Shown: piece after piece, positions 5,268 through 10,980 of the stretch | Layout: each line of letters opens with the position of its first letter | How positions within the stretch are numbered: position 1 is the first letter of the stretch | Origin: JAYTJL01 sp043731125 | GTDB taxonomy: Bacteria; Patescibacteriota; Saccharimonadia; Saccharimonadales; UBA10212 | NCBI GenBank assembly: GCA_043731125.1 | Contig: JAYTJL010000048.1 | Coordinates: forward strand, 1-12,092 | Length of the DNA stretch: 12,092 bases | Direction of reading: 5' to 3' | Notes under the pieces: model-generated | The model's database searches: none | Told to the model about the DNA's origin: nothing | What the model saw: the letters and a program-made list of their open reading frames with translations, nothing else | Translations under genes and position numbers: made by a program

Positions 5268-5300
5268 ATTGTAAATTGAAAATTGTAAATTGAAAATTGG
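5268..5300. repeat. AT-rich repeat, right flank of the four-helix-bundle gene
   Basis: Perfect tandem duplication of a 14-mer, ATTGTAAATTGAAA (5268-5281 and 5282-5295), followed by ATTGG. Each 14-mer is two related heptads, ATTGTAA and ATTGAAA. The array ends exactly at the mutM stop codon (5301-5303) and is inverted relative to 4858-4871. Confidence 0.92.
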
Positions 5301-6218
5301 TTACGGTTTGGGTATCGGTTGGCACCGTAAGCATAGATGGGTGCCTCGGCCAGCAACGCGGATCTTTATAATTTCGGATTCGCATCGTAAGCAAGGCTGT
5401 CCCTCACGCCTAAAGACTTGGGCAAATTCAATGTAGCTTCCCTTTTTGCCCTCTGCATTAACATAGTTTCTATCTGTTGAACCGCCTTTTTCTATAGCCA
5501 GAGTAAGTACATCTATGATTGCTCTATGAAGACTTAGAAGCTTGGCTTTTGAAATCTCACTCACCTTCATTGCAGGATGGATTTTAGCCATAAAAAGACT
5601 TTCGTCAGCATATATGTTGCCTACCCCCGCTAGCACAGTTTGGTCTAGCAATACTGCCTTGATAGTACTGTTTTTGCGTCTTTGAACACGGGATGCAAAC
5701 AGCTTGGCTGTAAAATCAGACTCTAGCGGCTCTGGGCCAACTTTCTTCATAAAATCAATCTCTGGAATCTCAACAGTCGGCATTAGCCGCATCCAGCCAA
5801 ACTTGCGCTGGTCGTTAAAAAACAACTTGCTACCATCTGTGAAGTCGATAATCACCCTGGTCGACTTATCCGGCAAATTACCAATTAACGAATCGTTAGG
5901 ATGTCCTCCAGCAAACTTTTCTTCAGCTTTTGGCTGTTGGCTTTTGGCTGTTGACCCGTCGGTAGAGCCGACATAAACTAGCTGTCCCGTCATTTTAAGA
6001 TGAACTACCAGACTGTAGTTAGATGACAAATCAATCATCAAGACTTTTGCCCTGCGCCTGATAGCAACTACTTTAGAGTCGACTAAAAATTCCTCCACAT
6101 CAGCCTTTATATTCGGGAATGACTTTGGCCAGTCGTGCCAAGCACTAACAATAACCCTGCCTGGCAATAAGTTTGCAAGGCCAACCCTAACTGTCTCAAC
6201 TTCTGGTAACTCTGGCAT
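5301..6218 (-). CDS. mutM: Formamidopyrimidine-DNA glycosylase (Fpg/MutM)
   Basis: Fpg excises 8-oxoguanine and FaPy lesions and has AP-lyase activity. The 305 residues begin MPELPEVETVRVGL, giving the catalytic Pro2 and Glu3 (numbering with Met1). HLKMTGQLVY (about 73-82) holds the conserved Lys, and NDQRKFGWMRL carries the DNA-contacting Arg. The helix-two-turn-helix has VLAGVGNIYADESLF (about 196-210), and the C-terminal zinc finger is CLRC...CLRC at about 278-299. An extra stretch, STDGSTAKSQQPKAEEK (about 85-101), precedes AGGHPND and is partly encoded by a tandem 14-bp repeat, yet all key residues remain. A perfect -10, TATAAT, lies six bases before the ATG, which suggests a leaderless mRNA starting at the initiator codon. 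The stop codon abuts the AT-rich repeat of the four-helix-bundle cassette. Confidence 0.97.
   Translation of the reverse strand: MPELPEVETVRVGLANLLPGRVIVSAWHDWPKSFPNIKADVEEFLVDSKVVAIRRRAKVLMIDLSSNYSLVVHLKMTGQLVYVGSTDGSTAKSQQPKAEEKFAGGHPNDSLIGNLPDKSTRVIIDFTDGSKLFFNDQRKFGWMRLMPTVEIPEIDFMKKVGPEPLESDFTAKLFASRVQRRKNSTIKAVLLDQTVLAGVGNIYADESLFMAKIHPAMKVSEISKAKLLSLHRAIIDVLTLAIEKGGSTDRNYVNAEGKKGSYIEFAQVFRREGQPCLRCESEIIKIRVAGRGTHLCLRCQPIPKP
5926..5953. repeat. 7-nt-period tandem array inside mutM
   Basis: GCTTTTG-GCTGTTG occurs twice perfectly in tandem on the plus strand (5926-5939 and 5940-5953), giving four heptads. It is translated on the minus strand as part of the AKSQQPKAEE segment that is absent from ordinary Fpg. 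Because 28 nt is not a multiple of three, the full insert must include extra bases that restored the frame. Confidence 0.88.
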
Positions 6219-6224
6219 CCCATA

Positions 6225-6230
6225 ATTATA
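6225..6230 (-). promoter_or_regulatory. -10 element of a probable leaderless mutM promoter
   Basis: On the minus strand the order is TATAAT, six bases (TATGGG), then the ATG of mutM at 6218. With transcription starting about 7 nt after the -10, the mRNA would begin at the start codon. The -35 is poor. It lies in the 28-bp gap after the 6247-7116 gene. Confidence 0.6.
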
Positions 6231-6246
6231 CCTGCCAGGCTAAGTG

Positions 6247-7116
6247 TTAGGCACTTCGAGCTAACTCTTCAACAAACGCTACCATTCTGCTAACTGACCT
6301 CTCTGACATTCCGAAAGGAATTTTGGGGTTGTGAGGTATGTGTATCTCTGGCCGGTCAGTACTACGTCGATGAATAACGACTGCGTCGCCTTTTCTGTGG
6401 TTCCTAGCTGTTTTTATTTGAAGCCCAACATCTACGAATTGTAATTCTCGATAAACTGGCACAACAACATCCACCCGCTTGTCGTGTATTAAGTCCTCCT
6501 CTATAGTTGAATATCTTGCATGCGGATAGCCACTCTCTCTAAGCGCATGAACAGCCTTATACTCGGATAAAATCCCTGCCATTGTGCGTGACGGTACCGG
6601 GTTTTCCTCTAATGGATTCCTCAGTGAATCGTTGATTATAGCCAGCTTAGCTATTTCAAAATTATCAGATAATCGACCGTGCAGAATCGGGTACTCCGAC
6701 TCAGGAGTAGACTGGACAAATCCAAATAGCCTTTGCTGGTAGCTCTTCTTTTCGTCAACTAGCTCGATGAGTGCACTGTGGGCGCTGTCGGTGCCCCTGT
6801 ACTTTTTATCCTCGTTTATATAATTGAATGTTTTCTCGGCAGCAATTATTGCAACCGAATCCAAAAAAGCACCCATAGAAAACTGCTGTAACGAATACAT
6901 ATAAGGTTTTGTCTCGTCAGTAGACTCAACGCCATAATCTTTCCTTCGGGTGTCTGCAAAATCATGAGCCACACAAGCCCTCTCAATATTAGACGAGTAC
7001 TGGTCCACTAACGCTACGAGTTCCGCGCGCACTTCTTTAAAAGGCGGTATTGGTGCAATATCTACATTATAAAAATGCGTGTTTTGTTCTGGGTAAGGAA
7101 CAGTCTCCTTCCCCAT
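6247..7116 (-). CDS. Hypothetical protein with possible PD-(D/E)XK nuclease-like core
   Basis: I do not recognise this 289-residue protein. Residues 1-160 are mostly helical-looking with no familiar motif. Residues 180-250 show a pattern compatible with a PD-(D/E)XK fold: Glu185 in a helix (GILSEYKAVHALRESGY), then DKRVDVVVPV with Asp216, then the strand VGLQIKTA with Gln233-x-Lys235, followed by a predicted strand DAVVIHRR. A QxK in place of ExK is known in some members of that superfamily, but the match rests on spacing only. There is no signal peptide or membrane segment. It ends 28 bp before mutM on the same strand and has its own candidate promoter at 7203-7231. If the nuclease reading is right, a DNA-repair or defence role would be possible; otherwise function is unknown. 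Confidence 0.72.
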   Translation of the reverse strand: MGKETVPYPEQNTHFYNVDIAPIPPFKEVRAELVALVDQYSSNIERACVAHDFADTRRKDYGVESTDETKPYMYSLQQFSMGAFLDSVAIIAAEKTFNYINEDKKYRGTDSAHSALIELVDEKKSYQQRLFGFVQSTPESEYPILHGRLSDNFEIAKLAIINDSLRNPLEENPVPSRTMAGILSEYKAVHALRESGYPHARYSTIEEDLIHDKRVDVVVPVYRELQFVDVGLQIKTARNHRKGDAVVIHRRSTDRPEIHIPHNPKIPFGMSERSVSRMVAFVEELARSA

Positions 7117-7202
7117 AAATTTACTTCTTGACGCTCCCGCGCATTTTATTTGAGTTTTGGTTTTCTTTAGTCACGATATATGGACTCCCCTGCTTTAAGC
7201 CT

Positions 7203-7231
7203 ATTCTAGTACTGCATAGGGTTTTATACAA
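7203..7231 (-). promoter_or_regulatory. Candidate promoter for the 6247-7116 gene
   Basis: On the minus strand, TTGTAT (7226-7231) and TAGAAT (7203-7208) are 17 nt apart. The -10 matches the consensus at 5 of 6 positions and the -35 only at TTG. It would give a leader of about 80 nt. Confidence 0.4.
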
Positions 7232-7238
7232 CTAGTTT

Positions 7239-7247
7239 TGTTAGACT
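7239..7247 (+). promoter_or_regulatory. Weak extended -10 just before the 7254 gene
   Basis: TGTTAGACT has the form TGn plus TAGACT (4 of 6 matches to TATAAT) and ends six bases before the ATG at 7254. This is the same spacing seen at mutM and the HAD gene, suggesting a leaderless transcript, but the match is weak. Confidence 0.3.
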
Positions 7248-7253
7248 GGTGGG

Positions 7254-7499
7254 ATGGATAGTATTGGAGAAGTTTTAGGCAAAAGAGACTTTGCCCCACC
7301 TAATGAAATTGCCCTCATTAGAGAGTACATAAATCGCCGCTACCAGAGTAAATGCTACATCAAGATGCATTCTGGTAGCGTAATTGTGGCTGTCCAGAGT
7401 TCTGCCCTGGCAGGCACACTCCACCTAGAACGCCAGGCACTCATTGATACCTGCGGCATAAGAGATAAAAAGTTAATTATCCGAACCGGAACTATTTAG
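7254..7499 (+). CDS. Small DciA/DUF721-like protein (tentative)
   Basis: The protein has 81 residues. After an N-terminal helix, the segment GSVIVAVQSSALAGTLHLERQALIDTCG, ending in KKLIIRTG, resembles the DUF721/DciA core. In that family, a strand with 'v.v.ssa.a.eL' is followed by a helix and a final 'i..IrI' strand. DciA proteins load or regulate the replicative helicase DnaB in many bacteria, and CPR versions are short. The resemblance is by eye only. It is the only plus-strand gene in its neighbourhood, and its stop overlaps by 8 bp with the end of the convergent HAD gene. GGTGGG before the ATG is too close to serve as a Shine-Dalgarno site. A weak -10 ends six bases before the ATG. Confidence 0.7.
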   Translation: MDSIGEVLGKRDFAPPNEIALIREYINRRYQSKCYIKMHSGSVIVAVQSSALAGTLHLERQALIDTCGIRDKKLIIRTGTI

Positions 7500-8061
7500 A
7501 AATCCGGTCTAGTTCTAACTTCATATCTTCAAAGTTTTGGTACCAGATGGCTTTCATACCAACCGCCCTCGCGCCTTCACAATAAGAATGAATGTCGTCT
7601 ACAAAAATACACTCACTGGGTTCTACGCCTAACCTTTGTGCGCTTAACAGGTAAATTCCTTGGTCTGGCTTTTTGATTTTCACTTCAAAAGATAATAACT
7701 TATCATCAAACAACTCAAGGTCTTTGCTCTCAAACATTTCACTCAGCCAATCAGCACCAGCGTTAGACAGCATACCTATTTTCAACTGAGGCTTTAGTAT
7801 CCAGCGAATGTATTCAAACAGCTCCTCGTTAGGTGTATTCTTGTCCAGATGCTCACCTACAACCGCTGCACTCTGACCAGATAATTCAGCAAGTGTTTTT
7901 ATAAAGTCATCAAGGCTAATAAGACCAACATTCAGCTGGTCCATGGCCTGTTGGGCCTTAGTAACACTGCCGGGCTCGCCGCTCATATATTTATGACAAA
8001 AAGAACGAAACCCTTCAGTGGTCAAAACTCCAAAGCAATCAAAAATCACAGCTTTTATCAC
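7492..8061 (-). CDS. HAD-superfamily hydrolase
   Basis: The 189-residue protein carries the HAD motifs in order. Motif I is VIFDCFGVLT with nucleophile Asp8, motif II is IGMLSNAG (Ser99), motif III is KKP (about 130-132), and motif IV is CIFVDDIHSYCEGARAVGMKAIWY with Asp155-Asp156. The segment between motif I and II is a helical cap, fitting subfamily IA. Position +2 of motif I is Phe10 instead of the usual general-acid Asp; other HADs with a GVL/NVI-type motif share this, and activity cannot be excluded. The substrate is unknown, likely a small phosphate ester or nucleotide. The start is GTG at 8061 and fits the canonical MIKAVIFD beginning. An extended -10 (TGGTATAGT) ends six bases before the GTG, suggesting a leaderless mRNA. 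Its 3' end overlaps the convergent 7254-7499 gene by 8 bp. Confidence 0.9.
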   Translation of the reverse strand: MIKAVIFDCFGVLTTEGFRSFCHKYMSGEPGSVTKAQQAMDQLNVGLISLDDFIKTLAELSGQSAAVVGEHLDKNTPNEELFEYIRWILKPQLKIGMLSNAGADWLSEMFESKDLELFDDKLLSFEVKIKKPDQGIYLLSAQRLGVEPSECIFVDDIHSYCEGARAVGMKAIWYQNFEDMKLELDRISK

Positions 8062-8067
8062 TCTAGT

Positions 8068-8076
8068 ACTATACCA
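8068..8076 (-). promoter_or_regulatory. Extended -10 of a probable leaderless HAD promoter
   Basis: On the minus strand, TGGTATAGT (TGn plus TATAGT, 5 of 6) is followed by six bases and then the GTG start at 8061. No convincing -35 is visible. The spacing equals that at mutM. Confidence 0.55.
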
Positions 8077-8123
8077 AATGTGCTAGGTTGAACCTTTCAC
8101 ACTTTTTTCGTTAGCGATATTAA

Positions 8124-8720
8124 CTAAAGGTCAACGTTTCTAGTGATTTCGGAGTAGTCTTTTGTGGGGATCTGGTTTCGGAAAAGTGTTAGCAAGCTAG
8201 ATGTACTACCCCCGAATGTACCTACCTTTTGCCCACAGCTAGAAGCCCAGTGACGAGTAAGGCTGTCATTACCTTGTTCTAGTTCGAATATGTAGCGAAG
8301 TCCCAGTGGACAGTAGCCACGTTCATCGGCTGGCAGTGGTGTTTTAGTCTTATAGCTACTCATAAAGCCTAGGCCATTAATGGATTTTAGGAATACGCGG
8401 TAAGCTTCTTCATTGTTTGGGTAGGTTTTGCTGTCTATGACTTGGCCATTATAGCCTTGGATTATTTGAACAACCCTTGACTCACGGCCTATGGTAACTC
8501 GTATCTCTCGGTATATCTCATCACCTTTGATTCTACCTTGCTGGGTAGAACTGACTGTTGCACCTGTTTTTGCATAATTTGGCAATGACATGACAGTAGG
8601 ACCAGTTACAACTGGTTTTTTCTTGTCATCACCTCCACCACTAAGAAGCAGGAAGACTATGATTATCATCAGTAATATAAAACCGACAATAACTAAAAAT
8701 ATTTTATTCATATGTTGCAT
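8124..8720 (-). CDS. Membrane-anchored extracytoplasmic protein, Saccharibacteria-type hypothetical
   Basis: The protein has 198 residues. Residues 4-27 (NKIFLVIVGFILLMIIIVFLLL) form one transmembrane anchor, followed by SGGGDDKKK and a polar exported domain. That domain has LPNYAKTGATVSSTQQG, then GDEIYREIRVTIGRESRVVQIIQGYNGQVIDSKTYPNNEEAYRVFLKSINGLGF, then DERGYCPLGLRYIFEL and SSCGQKVGTFGG. Two Cys in the exported part could form a disulfide. I recall similar proteins, often in several copies, from Saccharibacteria, but know no function; surface structure or host contact is a guess. There is no lipobox Cys after the TM. The ATG at 8720 is preferred over the one at 8711 because GAGAGG lies about 10 nt upstream of it. 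A good promoter is at 8749-8777. Confidence 0.85.
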   Translation of the reverse strand: MQHMNKIFLVIVGFILLMIIIVFLLLSGGGDDKKKPVVTGPTVMSLPNYAKTGATVSSTQQGRIKGDEIYREIRVTIGRESRVVQIIQGYNGQVIDSKTYPNNEEAYRVFLKSINGLGFMSSYKTKTPLPADERGYCPLGLRYIFELEQGNDSLTRHWASSCGQKVGTFGGSTSSLLTLFRNQIPTKDYSEITRNVDL

Positions 8721-8748
8721 AACGCTATAACCTCTCGATTACAGTACT

Positions 8749-8777
8749 ATTCTAGCACATTTCTGTACTTTTTGCAA
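8749..8777 (-). promoter_or_regulatory. Promoter of the exported-protein gene
   Basis: On the minus strand, TTGCAA (8772-8777), exactly 17 nt, then TAGAAT (8749-8754), with TG one base before the -10 (TGCTAGAAT). Predicted start of transcription is near 8742, giving a leader of about 22 nt with GAGAGG as Shine-Dalgarno site. Confidence 0.65.
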
Positions 8778-8840
8778 TAGCCCAAGCTAACGCTGACTCC
8801 TAACTGCCAGAATATCTAGCGAACAGTCTGTTTTTATTAT

Positions 8841-9533
8841 CTAAGCCGCTAGGGCTTCTGGTCTAAGTTTTAGAGACTCGCCATCGAAGTCTGAGATGAT
8901 TCCTTCTTCTTCAAGCATTCTGCCATACCACTTAACCACCTCAGGATGTAATTGAAACAGAGTCGATAGTACACTGACCCTATGTTCCCCGTTAATAACA
9001 TTTGCCGGCCACTCTTCAGGATGGCGAGCGTCTAAATCCAATAAACTGCCAATACTCTTAACCGCAAATTTATGGAAGGAGTTAGATTGCTCAAAATCTC
9101 CTGTTTCGGGATCACGCAGTGCAGCCAATATTTCTCCGGTTCTATATGTATGGTCTACATATGCAGCTCGTCTTTGTAAAGCTCGCAAAACACCTCCGCA
9201 AGCAACAGCCTGGTCGACAACCGCGGAAGGTGAAGCTTTTTCGGGAGTTAAAATAGCGCAATCGCAAACAATATGATGAGTACAATATGGTATACCATCA
9301 TCATCTAGCCCTTCACGTCTAACCCAGGAAACACGATGCGGCCCGTTCTCTGTATATGTCATTATGGGGTTTATGCTGTCCCCTCGGCGTTCTCGTTCTT
9401 CAGCCCAGATTGCCACACGACCAGTAAAATTACTACGCTGAGGTTCAATAACCTCTTTAGGCCTGTGGATTAAACTAAAAACCTCTTCTTCGTCAATTGT
9501 AACTGAATGCTTAAGTACATCACGTCTGGCCAT
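8841..9533 (-). CDS. Hypothetical protein with Cys/His cluster
   Basis: I do not recognise this 230-residue protein. It is soluble and charged, with no signal peptide or membrane segment. A Cys/His-dense segment, YCTHHIVCDC (about residues 83-92), could bind a metal ion, though no known finger is matched. The C-terminal third (HRVSVLSTLFQLHPEVVKWYGRMLEEEGI) looks helical. The start is secure: AAGGAGAG lies 3-4 bases before the ATG at 9533, and an extended -10 sits at 9558-9565. This clear promoter and Shine-Dalgarno site show that it is transcribed separately from the Nudix gene 62 bp upstream, although read-through from the phosphohydrolase operon is also possible. Function unknown. Confidence 0.78.
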   Translation of the reverse strand: MARRDVLKHSVTIDEEEVFSLIHRPKEVIEPQRSNFTGRVAIWAEERERRGDSINPIMTYTENGPHRVSWVRREGLDDDGIPYCTHHIVCDCAILTPEKASPSAVVDQAVACGGVLRALQRRAAYVDHTYRTGEILAALRDPETGDFEQSNSFHKFAVKSIGSLLDLDARHPEEWPANVINGEHRVSVLSTLFQLHPEVVKWYGRMLEEEGIISDFDGESLKLRPEALAA

Positions 9534-9557
9534 AGTCTCTCCTTAAATATGGGTGCA

Positions 9558-9566
9558 ATTATAGCA
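9558..9566 (-). promoter_or_regulatory. Extended -10 promoter for the 8841-9533 gene
   Basis: The minus strand reads TGCTATAAT: a perfect TATAAT (9558-9563) with TG one base upstream. No good -35 is seen. The predicted start near 9551 leaves a short leader carrying AAGGAG. Confidence 0.65.
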
Positions 9567-9595
9567 AACTTATCCCGCCATGAGTCTTGTAAAAT

Positions 9596-10039
9596 CTACA
9601 GTCTGTTATCTTTGAGCCATTTCGCCAAACGAGCAACCACCATATCATCGGGTACCATGAATACAGTGTCACCTGGGCTGGACGGATGTACCCATTTGTA
9701 GTCATCGTGCTCTTCAGATAGTTTCACCTCTGTTGTTTTGGCTTTGCATACGGTAAATATTGCAATTATCTGGGTAGAAATACCCTTTATAACCGGTCTC
9801 CATTCACCTACATATATAGGGTCTAAAATTTCAACTTCTAGCCCTGTCTCTTCCATGACTTCCCTGTGTAGCCCATCTTTATAACTTTCACCAGCCTCAA
9901 GCCTACCGCCGGGAATGCCATATTTATGAAATTGCGACCCCTCATCATAGTCTCTGCCTTCCCGCACAAGCAATAATTCGCCTTTGCTGTTAATTATTAC
10001 AGCTTTAGCTGCTACTTGTAGTACAGGGTGCTGGCTCAT
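9596..10039 (-). CDS. Nudix hydrolase (operon gene 5)
   Basis: Nudix enzymes cleave nucleoside diphosphates linked to another moiety. The 147-residue protein has a perfect Nudix box at residues 45-67: G-RLEAG-E, seven residues, then REVMEETGL. This matches GX5EX7REUXEEXGU with all metal-binding Glu present. The fold begins QVAAKAVIINSKGELLLVREG, typical of MutT/ADP-ribose-pyrophosphatase-like members; which substrate it uses cannot be told. Its ATG directly follows the TAA of the preceding Nudix gene (TAAATG), with GAAGG as Shine-Dalgarno site inside the upstream gene. It is the last gene of a five-gene phosphohydrolase operon. No terminator follows; the next gene has its own promoter. Confidence 0.93.
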   Translation of the reverse strand: MSQHPVLQVAAKAVIINSKGELLLVREGRDYDEGSQFHKYGIPGGRLEAGESYKDGLHREVMEETGLEVEILDPIYVGEWRPVIKGISTQIIAIFTVCKAKTTEVKLSEEHDDYKWVHPSSPGDTVFMVPDDMVVARLAKWLKDNRL

Positions 10040-10594
10040 TTACCTTCCCTCAACTTCATTTATTTTGTTGATTACTGCTTCGTATAGACTTACTTTTCTA
10101 TCGGTAAAGTCAGATGGATTACTATTCAACTCACTAATGAGTTTTGTTGGGTCAAACCATTTAACTTCTGCTGTTTCACCATCTTGTAACTTCAACTCAG
10201 TAATATCCATATCTACTTTTACTAAATAATTCCAGGCTATTGTTTTGTGAGGCAAGGAGTTAAACCCGTCGCGCTCGGTTGTTACTTTGTTGATAAAAAT
10301 TAACTGGTCGTCAGTAATTACCAATCCCAATTCCTCAAAAGCTTCTCTTATTGCTCCTTGCTGTGGGTTCTCACCGGTCTGTATGTGCCCGCCAGCTGAG
10401 AGGTCCCATTTGTCTGCGCCCCAGCCAGATGCAGCATGTCTGCGTTGCAACAATATTTGACCTGTAGAATTAAATATCCAGGTGTGAGCTACACCATGCC
10501 AAAGACTATTGTCGTGGACATGCTTTTTGGTCTCCACCTTGCCAGTCTTATTACCATTCCCATCCAAAACATCAAATTTTTCATCCAAATTCAC
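10040..10594 (-). CDS. Nudix hydrolase, IPP-isomerase/YfcD-like (operon gene 4)
   Basis: The protein has 184 residues. It begins MNLDEKFDVLDGNGNKTGKV, then LWHGVAHTWIFNSTGQILLQRR, the layout of the isopentenyl-diphosphate-isomerase-like/YfcD branch of Nudix proteins. The Nudix box at residues 69-91 is complete: G-HIQTG-E, seven residues, REAFEELGL. In this branch both true IPP isomerases and pyrophosphohydrolases occur. The catalytic Cys motif of type I isomerases (TNTCCSHP-like) is not evident, so hydrolase is the better call. The start is GTG at 10594, overlapping the TGA of the MazG-like gene (GTGA), with GGAGG four bases upstream. It shares architecture with the first operon gene and is probably a paralogue. 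Confidence 0.92.
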   Translation of the reverse strand: MNLDEKFDVLDGNGNKTGKVETKKHVHDNSLWHGVAHTWIFNSTGQILLQRRHAASGWGADKWDLSAGGHIQTGENPQQGAIREAFEELGLVITDDQLIFINKVTTERDGFNSLPHKTIAWNYLVKVDMDITELKLQDGETAEVKWFDPTKLISELNSNPSDFTDRKVSLYEAVINKINEVEGR

Positions 10595-10980
10595 TTAACC
10601 TCCGGGAAGCGTTTAGGGTCGGTAGCGTAATACTTAGCCCATTTGTTATCTGCCGGCAACGTCACCGTATCTATAAAATGGCCTTTTTTAAAGGCGCCGT
10701 TTTGTTTGCGTTTATCCTTCTGACGTTTAGATAAGTCTGCCTTTGATACACCCAAATGCTTGCTTAAGGCATCAACTAGTTCTTGCAAGTCAGCTAGCTC
10801 GCCCACTTTTAGATTGCTTCCCTTCAACTCATTAGCTTCTTCTATCAATTTGGTCAGTAAGGCATTGGTTAGTTTATTGCCAGAAAGCGTTTTGTACTTA
10901 ACCGCTCCATCCATATTCAAATTGTGCTGAACAATTTTATCTCGCACTAATTTATTTAGTTCAAATGTTCGGGATTTCAT
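10591..10980 (-). CDS. MazG-like NTP pyrophosphohydrolase (operon gene 3)
   Basis: All-alpha NTP pyrophosphatases of this superfamily turn NTPs or dNTPs into NMPs plus PPi and clean non-canonical nucleotides. The 129-residue protein has the recognised start FELNKLVRDKIVQ (about 6-18), then the metal-binding helix pair: KLIEEANEL with Glu47, Glu48 and Glu51, and ELADLQELVDAL with Glu61 and Asp64. These fit the EExxE and ExxD motifs of the MazG/phosphoribosyl-ATP pyrophosphohydrolase-like group. A basic C-terminal region (SKRQKDKRKQNGAFKKGHF) follows. The ATG overlaps the TGA of the HD gene (ATGA), and its own TGA overlaps the GTG of the next Nudix gene (GTGA). The exact substrate is unknown. 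Confidence 0.88.
   Translation of the reverse strand: MKSRTFELNKLVRDKIVQHNLNMDGAVKYKTLSGNKLTNALLTKLIEEANELKGSNLKVGELADLQELVDALSKHLGVSKADLSKRQKDKRKQNGAFKKGHFIDTVTLPADNKWAKYYATDPKRFPEVK

Noticed and set aside
6242..6256. Hairpin AAGTG/CACTT at the end of the 6247-7116 gene
   Set aside because: It has only five base pairs with a five-base loop and no T-run; it is likely chance.
8820..8840. Terminator after the 8841-9533 gene from AACAGTCTGTT
   Set aside because: The palindrome leaves a one-base loop and the T-run is on the plus strand, the wrong side for the minus-strand gene.
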